Below, one piece after another: positions 25,573 to 31,489 of a stretch of 31,489 nucleotides of DNA (position 1 is the stretch's first letter; each line of letters begins with the position of its first letter). The notes beneath the pieces were generated by a model. The model had not been told where the DNA came from. It worked only from the letters and a program-made list of their open reading frames with translations, and did no database searches. The position numbers were made by a program, and so were the translations under genes. This stretch comes from CAZFBA01 sp964517135 (GTDB lineage: Bacteria > Cyanobacteriota > Vampirovibrionia > JBFMGH01): contig CAZFBA010000043.1 in assembly GCA_964517135.1 (NCBI GenBank), positions 1-31,489 of the forward strand, written 5' to 3'.

Positions 25573-25731
25573 AATTATTCCTCCAATATTCATCCTGTTA
25601 TTATCAATGAAATTGATTATATAACAAAATATTAAATTTTATGAAAAAATTTTATCGTCCAGCTGAAATTAAGGCATTATGAGATCTCTAAATAACTTAT
25701 ATGTTCTCAGATTCAAGAATTGGTGTCTTTG

Positions 25732-25769
25732 CTGGAATCAGTAATTCCATAATTAATCAGAGATTCCAG
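25732..25769. repeat. Inverted repeat in intergenic gap
   Basis: CTGGAATC (25732-25739) and GATTCCAG (25762-25769) are perfect eight-base arms around a 22-base loop. An alternative hairpin, GGAAT/ATTCC, uses the left arm. It lies downstream of the HNH-type gene on the minus strand and may end its transcript, but there is no T tract. Confidence 0.35.
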
Positions 25770-25823
25770 TTATGCATTAGTCTTTATGATAGTTTGCGCC
25801 CGTAAAAAGAAATAGGGTTTCAT

Positions 25824-26996
25824 TTAATATGCTGGTTGCCAGAATATACCAAGTTTTTCAAGGCTATTTACCGATGAAGGGGGTTGTTTACTGACCTCCA
25901 GCACCAGCTGTATGAATTCATAATTTTTTTTGTAAAGGTTTTTACGATTATTTATGCTTCTATGAACATATTCAAGCATCTTTTCAGCTTTTTTGATATC
26001 TTTTTGGGTTATTTCATTTGTATAGAAGTTAAATTTCTCTCCGCTCATAATTTGACTTATTTCAGCATACCAGTATTTACGGTGATTTAAAAACTCTTGT
26101 GCATCCCAGCCTTTAAGATAGGCTATCAGAGGAATATTTGATCGATCTCCGTTGTCATTCTGACGTACCAGCAAATAGTTACAATCATCATTAACCTCAT
26201 CACCCCCAGTAGAATGTGGTTGTATATGCTCAAGAGTAGGGTATGCAGGGTGATTAGAAACATTAGTTAGCTTTAAAGGTTTCCCAGTATATGCTCCGCC
26301 ATCATCGAGCAGTTTTTGTATATACCTTAAATCTGAACTGTAACCGAAAGATACGGTTTTATTTGTCAACTTCTTCTGATACAAACGGGATACACCCTGA
26401 ATCGTTTCTTTAACACCAGGTTCTTCAGGATTCATATGATTTTTCATGTAATCCAGAAACTCTCCTGAAGACCAGTAACTATCTGCTTTTGCCAGTAATC
26501 CCCAGAAATGTTCTGCAATAGCCGGCCCGTGTTTTTCCATCTGCTTGTCAGTGAGGTCTTTTGATACAGCTCCCCGTATGAAGTACTTTAAGGCTCCTTC
26601 AAACCAGTGCCTGCCGTCAGGGGTTATGAAGCCTACCATATCTTCTTTAAGATATCTTGACAGGCTTGTGATTCTTTTATGTGCCTTCTCAGGATCAGAT
26701 ATCTTAAGATCTCTTACCAGCAATTTTTCCAGTAAAGGGTTGGGGCTGGCTTTTAACAGAGTATCAAACATATTTCTATATTCAACAACCGGTATATCTT
26801 CTTCTGGTGGCTGTGGCTTAACATTTTTGCCGCTAAATTGAACAGTTTGAGACTCTTTCTGAAAAACATCTCTTTCAAGTGTTTTCAGGCCCTGCATTGC
26901 AGGCTTGCCAATTAAGGAGGTTCTTTTAAATGCCTCTGGTTTTAGAATATTATTCTTTAAATCCCCGGTTATTGCCGGTAAAAAGGACAACTCCAC
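25824..26996 (-). CDS. HNH endonuclease-like protein
   Basis: This is a protein of up to 390 residues with an HNH-type motif near residue 255: LEHIQPHSTGG, then NYLLVRQNDNGDRSN. E256/H257 and the later Asn residues fit the His-metal fold of HNH nucleases, so metal-dependent DNA or RNA cleavage is possible. The N-terminal 65 residues look disordered and contain FSGKNVKPQPPEED, followed by an alpha-helical region (about 70-235) with no recognised motif. The GTG start at 26996 has no strong ribosome-binding site and the true start may be further in. No methylase or specificity subunit, toxin partner or intron is adjacent, so the role (restriction, effector, repair) is open. It is divergent from proS. 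Confidence 0.72.
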   Translation of the reverse strand: MELSFLPAITGDLKNNILKPEAFKRTSLIGKPAMQGLKTLERDVFQKESQTVQFSGKNVKPQPPEEDIPVVEYRNMFDTLLKASPNPLLEKLLVRDLKISDPEKAHKRITSLSRYLKEDMVGFITPDGRHWFEGALKYFIRGAVSKDLTDKQMEKHGPAIAEHFWGLLAKADSYWSSGEFLDYMKNHMNPEEPGVKETIQGVSRLYQKKLTNKTVSFGYSSDLRYIQKLLDDGGAYTGKPLKLTNVSNHPAYPTLEHIQPHSTGGDEVNDDCNYLLVRQNDNGDRSNIPLIAYLKGWDAQEFLNHRKYWYAEISQIMSGEKFNFYTNEITQKDIKKAEKMLEYVHRSINNRKNLYKKNYEFIQLVLEVSKQPPSSVNSLEKLGIFWQPAY

Positions 26997-27254
26997 AAAT
27001 TCTCTTTTCTCTCTCTATTGATGTTTTCCCCTATTTTTTATTATCTTTACATAAAGAGAGCTTTTTTAATACCCTTTTAGTTTAATTCTTAAGGAAAATT
27101 AAGATTTTGGCCGGTAAAATCAAGCTGGCAAGCATTAAGCAACATATACATTGCTCTACATATACATGTATAACGTGCATGGATTTTAATATTGGAATTC
27201 TCTCTGTTTCCATATAAAATATCTTTGGCTAACAATCATTTGAGGAAAATACCT
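26997..27254. other. proS upstream region with repeated motif
   Basis: The 258-base gap holds a direct repeat of ACATATACAT (27142-27151 and 27158-27167), the second overlapping the palindrome ATACATGTAT (27162-27171). No T-box specifier hairpin or TGGNACCGCG antiterminator sequence is seen. The repeats could be regulatory. Confidence 0.35.
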
Positions 27255-29015
27255 ATGAAAATGTCAAAACTATTTGTTACAACCCTCAGAGAGAACCCCG
27301 CTGATGCTGAAGTAGTCTCTCACCAGCTTCTTGTCAGAGCCGGATTTATCAGAAGGCTTACCAGCGGTATATATTCATACCTCCCCTTAATGTGGAGGGT
27401 GCTTAAAAAAGTCGAAACTATCGTCAGAGAAGAAATGGACTTAGCAGGTGCACAGGAACTTCTTATGCCTATCCTTCAACCAGCTGATATATGGCGTGAG
27501 TCTGGCCGCTGGGAAGTCTATGGTAAAGAACTCATGAGGCTTAAAGACCGCCACGACCGTGAATGCTGCCTCGGGCCCACTCACGAAGAAGTTATAACTA
27601 CACTTGCTAAAAACGAAGTTAAAACATATAAAAAGCTACCTATCAACCTGTATCAGATTCAAAACAAATTCAGAGACGAAATTAGACCACGCTTCGGACT
27701 TCTCAGAGGACGTGAATTTATAATGAAAGATGCATACAGCTTTCATACTTCTCATGAATGCCTGCTGAAAGAGTATGACAACATGGCTGGTGCCTATACC
27801 CGAATATTTAAACGCTGTGGCCTTGAAACCCGTATGGTTCAAAGCGATAGCGGCGCAATAGGCGGCAGTGTAAGCCATGAATTTATGGTTCTTACCCTTA
27901 CTGACAGCGGAGAAAGCGATGTTCTCTACTGTGATACCTGTGACTATGCTGCTAACTCTAACAGGGCTGAATCTATTCTGCTTGATGCTATTACAGATGG
28001 AGGTTTCAGTAAGTCAGAAATTACTGATACGCCGGGCACTACTACTATTGAGGATCTTGCTAAATTCCTTAATATTGCTCCTTCAGCCATATGCAAAAGT
28101 ATGGTCTATATAGTTGACAGTACCCCTGTCCTCGCCATGATTAGAGGAGATCAGGCTGTAGAAGAAATTAAACTCCTTAACGCCTGTGCTGGTAACGAAA
28201 TTAGAATAGCAGATGATGAAGAAGTAAAAGAATTACTACAAAAATCAGGCTTGAATACTGTTAAAGGCTTTATAGGTCCTTCAGGTCTTAAGTGTAAAAT
28301 TATTGCAGACCACAGCATAAAAGAGCTTAAGAACTTTGTTGTTGGCTGTAATCAAACTGATAAACACCTTACAGGGGCCAACTGGGGTGTTGACATTGAA
28401 ATGCCGGAAAATACAGCAGATATAAGGCTTGCTCAAAAAGGTGATTGTTGCCCTGTATGCCAGGGACACCTCCTAATAACAAAAGGTATCGAGGTAGGTA
28501 ACATATTCCAGCTGGGAACCAAGTATTCAGATAAAATGAACGCCCTCTATCAAGACGAAAACGGGCAGGAAAAACCTTTTATCATGGGATGTTACGGAAT
28601 AGGTGTTTCAAGAACAGCCTCAGCAGCAGTAGAAAGCTTCCACGATAAAGATGGAATCATATGGCCAGCATCAATAGCACCATATCATGTTGTGGTTATA
28701 CCTGTTAATATAAAAGATGAAGAACAGGCAACAGTAGCAGAAAATATCTATCAGGATTTATGCAGGGTAGGTATTGAAGCAATCCTTGATGATAGGGCAG
28801 ATAGAGCAGGAGTCAAGTTCAAAGATGCTGACCTGATAGGTTTTCCTTTTAGAGTAACCTGCGGCAAAACACTCTCTGAAGGTATGATAGAGCTTAAAAT
28901 CAGAAAAACAGGCGAGGTTATTAAGGTTCCTGTTGATGATGTTGCTTTTACTCTTCAGGAACTGGTTAAAAAAGCCATCAATACTGATGTGCCTGAACCT
29001 GCAGGCAAAATTTAA
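27255..29015 (+). CDS. proS: Prolyl-tRNA synthetase
   Basis: ProRS charges tRNA-Pro with proline in the cytosol. The 586-residue protein is a bacterial (type I) enzyme: class II catalytic core with motif 1 region GAQELLMPILQPADIW, motif 2 RDEIRPRFGLLRGREFIMKD and motif 3 GCYGIGVSRTASAAVE, an inserted editing (INS) domain between motifs 2 and 3 (about residues 220-390) that clears mischarged alanine, and a C-terminal anticodon-binding domain (about 480-580). ATG at 27255 follows GAGG by nine bases and gives the usual N terminus MKMSKLFVTTLRENP; an upstream in-frame ATG at 27192 would add 21 residues unlike the family. It is monocistronic; no ribosome-stalling leader is seen. Confidence 0.97.
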   Translation: MKMSKLFVTTLRENPADAEVVSHQLLVRAGFIRRLTSGIYSYLPLMWRVLKKVETIVREEMDLAGAQELLMPILQPADIWRESGRWEVYGKELMRLKDRHDRECCLGPTHEEVITTLAKNEVKTYKKLPINLYQIQNKFRDEIRPRFGLLRGREFIMKDAYSFHTSHECLLKEYDNMAGAYTRIFKRCGLETRMVQSDSGAIGGSVSHEFMVLTLTDSGESDVLYCDTCDYAANSNRAESILLDAITDGGFSKSEITDTPGTTTIEDLAKFLNIAPSAICKSMVYIVDSTPVLAMIRGDQAVEEIKLLNACAGNEIRIADDEEVKELLQKSGLNTVKGFIGPSGLKCKIIADHSIKELKNFVVGCNQTDKHLTGANWGVDIEMPENTADIRLAQKGDCCPVCQGHLLITKGIEVGNIFQLGTKYSDKMNALYQDENGQEKPFIMGCYGIGVSRTASAAVESFHDKDGIIWPASIAPYHVVVIPVNIKDEEQATVAENIYQDLCRVGIEAILDDRADRAGVKFKDADLIGFPFRVTCGKTLSEGMIELKIRKTGEVIKVPVDDVAFTLQELVKKAINTDVPEPAGKI

Positions 29016-29038
29016 TTTTTAAGCCCGAAATAAAAGAT

Positions 29039-29860
29039 TCACAATGCAATTTTCTGGTTAAATCTATCGATACCATAACGTTTTGAGTATAGCTGATTTT
29101 GTATCGTTCTTTTAATATTGCCGAATTTAGCCCTATTGTGTTGCCGTAGTGCAGACAGCAAACTAAAAGCAAGGCAAACAAATCCAACATGATTTACCAA
29201 AGAACGATAATTTTCCATGCGTATGTAACTTAGTCCTAGCTTTTGTTTAGCCTTCCGGTGAAAGAGTTTAATCTTCCACCTAAAGAGATAGCTCGATTTT
29301 ATCTTAGCTAAAGATAAGTGAGTCTGGTTTGTTGCAATAAAATAAATCTCATTCTGGTGCAGAATCTTGATTATTTTTACTGCTTTTCTTATGTTTTTTA
29401 GCTCACAAACTATACTTTGATTTATTTCAAAATCACATGTTGCAAGTTTAAAGCGATTACCATCTACAAATAGACAATATTAAGCTTATTAATTGGTTAT
29501 GTGGAACATTTTTCATATTATTTGTTGATACTTTGCCTCTTTTAGTTATCCGATACCGGGCATAGGGCTGTTCTAAAGGACTTGCATCCAAAATCAAATA
29601 CCAGCAAGAGCTATTTTGCTTATTTAACACTGCTTTAATCAATGTATAGAACAGTTTTTTCCAGTTAATTCTGTATTGAAGCAGTTTGTATAATTGATAT
29701 GTATTAAAATTTCGGGTCTTTTCAGACAATCCTAGTACACTAAAGTAGCGATCATCGAGTATTAAGCCAAATATGTTTTAAAGAAATCAACAGGGATTGC
29801 TGGAGATAGTAGTAAAATTAGGGGGTTTAAAAAATTTGCAAGATGTTTTATAGTATTCAT
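29039..29860 (-). pseudogene. Decayed IS4-type transposase
   Basis: On the minus strand an ATG at 29860, preceded by AAGGAGG, opens a frame that stops at 29762-29764 after 32 codons. The homologous reading continues in another frame (GLILDDRYFSVLGLSEKTRN, then LILDASPLEQPYARYRITK), stops at 29457, and continues in a third frame (LFVDGNRFKLATCDFE to the stop at 29039-29041). At least two frameshifts are therefore needed. The C-terminal signature of IS4 transposases, Y-x2-R-x3-E-x6-K, is present as YLFRWKIKLFHRKAK, with the catalytic Glu replaced by Lys. The element cannot transpose. The total length of about 270 codons is short for the family, so an internal deletion is likely. I found no convincing terminal inverted repeats or target duplication. 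Confidence 0.75.
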
Positions 29861-30019
29861 AATCAACAAATGCCTCCTTATTCCACATATCGGATAAGTA
29901 GGTTATTTGTTGAGCATTTTTTAATTTTTATATCTTTGGTTTGAAGTAGATTTTATCAACTCTAATATACGGGCTTTATTATATTCTAATATAACTGAAT
30001 TAACCGTAAGTTTTAATAT
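29861..30019. other. AT-rich spacer after transposase remnant
   Basis: No gene or clear structure is visible. Its left part probably belongs to the decayed insertion element's 5' side. Confidence 0.3.
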
Positions 30020-30442
30020 TTATTTAATGTAATAGCCTGATACACGCCACTTTTGATCTTTATCAAGCATAGGAGTAACGGTTTCTACGGCTGTTTTCTT
30101 ATTCTCAAAAGATGTATTAAACTGTATAACAACATATTCTCCATCAGGTGCACCGGGCAGCGATTTAGTATAAGTTGCAGACTTAACCTGTCTTGAAAGA
30201 GCCTTGCCGATAGGTTTTCTTACGGCATTCATTGATTGTACCCACTGTTGTTCAGTAACAGCGTTTTTAAAGAAGCTTGCAGCCTCTTTATAGCTTTCCT
30301 GATATTTAGCTTCATCAACCAGCTTCAGCCAGGTTGATGCTGAGGTAACAGCAGCCTTTTCTTTTTCAGGATCTCCTGCAAAGGCAGCATTTGAGGTGAG
30401 CAAAATTACTATACCGAGCATTAAAATGAGATTTTTTAACAT
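30020..30442 (-). CDS. DUF4019 exported protein
   Basis: This 140-residue protein belongs to the DUF4019 family, small periplasmic proteins of unknown function. A signal peptide (about residues 1-22, MLKNLILMLGIVILLTSNA) ends AFA-GDPE. The mature part holds the typical family blocks: WLKLVDEAKYQESYKEAASF, NAVTEQQWVQ, RKPIGKALSRQVKSATYT, LPGAPDGEYVVIQF and a C-terminal WRVSGYYIK. The start at 30442 is chosen because AAGGAG lies six bases upstream; an in-frame ATG at 30571 would add 43 residues of unlikely sequence ahead of the signal peptide. It stands alone, with no neighbour that hints at a role. Confidence 0.9.
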   Translation of the reverse strand: MLKNLILMLGIVILLTSNAAFAGDPEKEKAAVTSASTWLKLVDEAKYQESYKEAASFFKNAVTEQQWVQSMNAVRKPIGKALSRQVKSATYTKSLPGAPDGEYVVIQFNTSFENKKTAVETVTPMLDKDQKWRVSGYYIK

Positions 30443-30792
30443 ATTTATCTCCTTAATTAATTGGTAATAATAAGCTATATTCAAAAATATCAGATTCCAG
30501 AAAACCAGGGAGGGCATTTTGTAGAACATATTCCAGGAAAATACCCGGCAACCTTTTGTTTTAATATACATTATTGAATGTATTTTAATATATGCACTGA
30601 ATTTCTAAATATCAAGAATACCATTAAGTCAATAATAATAGCAAGAACAAAAATATGTATATTGCCTAAAAAGCCTTTTGTAAGACACATTGGCAGTTGC
30701 TCTTGTGCCATGTCCTTTAGAATAAACCATAAGAAAAAATTTAACCGAGAATAATATTATAAGATAATAACCTGTAAACCCTAAAGCATTGT
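30443..30792. other. Intergenic region with a hairpin and a doubtful small ORF
   Basis: Between the DUF4019 gene and the next gene lies a 12-base inverted repeat with one mismatch around ATTG (ATACATT/AATGTAT core at 30566-30583). A 46-codon frame on the minus strand overlaps it (30571-30711) and is listed separately with low confidence. Nothing else is recognised. Confidence 0.35.
30571..30711 (-). CDS. Doubtful 46-residue membrane mini-protein
   Basis: An ATG at 30711 opens 46 codons on the minus strand; the product has a polar start (MAQEQLPMCLTKG) and one strongly hydrophobic helix (HIFVLAIIIDLMVFLIF). AAAGGA is present but only one base before the ATG, too close for good initiation. The stop overlaps the A of an ATG at 30571 in frame with the DUF4019 gene. 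AT-rich DNA produces such frames by chance, so the case is weak. Confidence 0.22.
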   Translation of the reverse strand: MAQEQLPMCLTKGFLGNIHIFVLAIIIDLMVFLIFRNSVHILKYIQ

Positions 30793-31365
30793 TTACTGGC
30801 TGGCCGGAATGAGTTTGCTGATATAATCTATGGCAGCATCTTTGTTATAATCGTTCTGGTCACTTAAATAAATGATAAAATATGCACCATTATTATTACT
30901 GGTAAAAAAAGCTCCATAAACATCTGAACTTGAACCAGGAGCATTTTCTACTTCGAGTTTGTAAAATGTATAATCATTGCCATTAAGAGTTAATTTTTCC
31001 GGCCCGGTCTGCTTAAAAGTACCACCATAACGCTCAAGATCAACATCATTAGCAATGGTATCAGTGATTACTTTCTCTTTTATCTCTTCATCAGGAAACC
31101 GGTCACCTTTTTTGAGTATAAAAACATTAAATTTGCTGGTAAAGATCATTGCTTTTCGTTTGTAATAAGATGTTGATTCTGTATCAACGATCAACATTAC
31201 ATAACTTCCTGAGGGAATAGGGTTATTAACCATTTCTTCAACTTCTTTTTTAAAGCCAGAAACAGATGATTGTATGCCAATAATACCTGTGCCGCAGCAA
31301 CAAATCGTGATACCCAGACCTATAGCAGCTATAATGAGGAATGATTTAAGAAAAGTGTTTGACAT
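30793..31365 (-). CDS. Membrane-anchored protein of unknown function
   Basis: This 190-residue protein has a single N-terminal helix (about residues 7-27, SFLIIAAIGLGITICCCGTG) with three cysteines in a row; lipidation is possible but no clean lipobox is present. The rest, about 160 residues, is probably outside the cytoplasmic membrane: mixed alpha/beta, with YVMLIVDTESTSYYKRKAMI and NGAYFIIYLSDQNDYNKDA. I do not recognise a family. The start at 31365 follows AAAGGA by seven bases and is preferred over an in-frame ATG at 31443 that would place 26 extra residues before the helix. No partner is obvious in the neighbourhood. Confidence 0.72.
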   Translation of the reverse strand: MSNTFLKSFLIIAAIGLGITICCCGTGIIGIQSSVSGFKKEVEEMVNNPIPSGSYVMLIVDTESTSYYKRKAMIFTSKFNVFILKKGDRFPDEEIKEKVITDTIANDVDLERYGGTFKQTGPEKLTLNGNDYTFYKLEVENAPGSSSDVYGAFFTSNNNGAYFIIYLSDQNDYNKDAAIDYISKLIPASQ

Positions 31366-31489
31366 TTTTTTGTCCTTTTTTGTGAAATTAACATATATGT
31401 ATTTGTTTAAAATTATCTTATTTATACTGCATAAAATTGACATGACCCCCTAAAAAGTAACGGTTTAAAACTTGGTATCTCCCGAGTAA

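Noticed and set aside
26997..27254. T-box or other riboswitch before proS
   Set aside because: No antiterminator sequence, specifier hairpin or terminator with a T tract is present.
29016..29950. Terminal inverted repeats of the dead insertion element
   Set aside because: AT-rich matches near both ends are too weak to distinguish from chance.
1..31489. CRISPR arrays, tRNA or rRNA genes, phage modules
   Set aside because: No regularly spaced repeats, tRNA cloverleaf signals, rRNA core sequences or phage structural genes were seen.

Overview
The window is AT-rich, single-copy bacterial chromosome with Shine-Dalgarno sequences of the AGGAG type, many signal peptides or lipoboxes, and no rRNA, tRNA, CRISPR array or phage block that I can see. 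The mix suggests a Gram-negative lineage on or near the cyanobacterial branch, for example the non-photosynthetic Melainabacteria/Vampirovibrionia. It includes CHASE2 sensors, a Ski2/Mtr4-type RNA helicase with a DSHCT end, a PsbP/DcrB-like exported protein and a four-Cys-pair glutamate synthase small-subunit-like oxidoreductase. That assignment is inference; no marker gene here proves it.

Layout. 1-4140: a two-component island, with two paralogous REC-HTH response regulators flanking an inverted CHASE2-PAS-histidine kinase. 4169-6214: a five-TPR lipoprotein (-), a small TPR protein (+) and a lone cyclic-nucleotide-binding-fold protein (-). 6500-10234: an Lrp-type regulator and a group II PLP decarboxylase in one operon, then a DHA2-type 14-helix efflux transporter. 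10235-11003: a non-coding stretch holding a run of hairpins that ends in a terminator-like stem (candidate RNA) and a 31-codon membrane mini-protein. 11004-17127: ftsH and a GltA/GltD-like oxidoreductase in tandem, then a CHASE2-GGDEF diguanylate cyclase. 17124-20230: a Ski2-like helicase coupled to an unknown membrane protein. 20363-21810: two small exported coiled-coil proteins that look distantly related. 22006-24816: dprA and, divergently, a Xer recombinase that appears to be transcribed leaderless from a strong promoter downstream of a hairpin-rich region. 24865-29015: a PsbP-like protein, an HNH-type nuclease-like protein and proS. 29039-29860: a decayed IS4-type transposase. 30020-31365: a DUF4019 protein, a doubtful small membrane ORF and a membrane-anchored unknown.

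How genes work together. The kinase and its flanking regulators probably form one signalling unit. The Lrp regulator probably controls amine production by the decarboxylase, and the exporter next door may move the product. DprA and Xer are the DNA uptake/recombination pair often found near each other. The rest are housekeeping genes mixed with envelope proteins of unknown role. No clear new multi-gene defence or biosynthetic system is visible. The most original signals are the RNA/mini-protein region before ftsH, the xerC leader region and the duplicated regulators with a shared promoter-proximal 12-mer.
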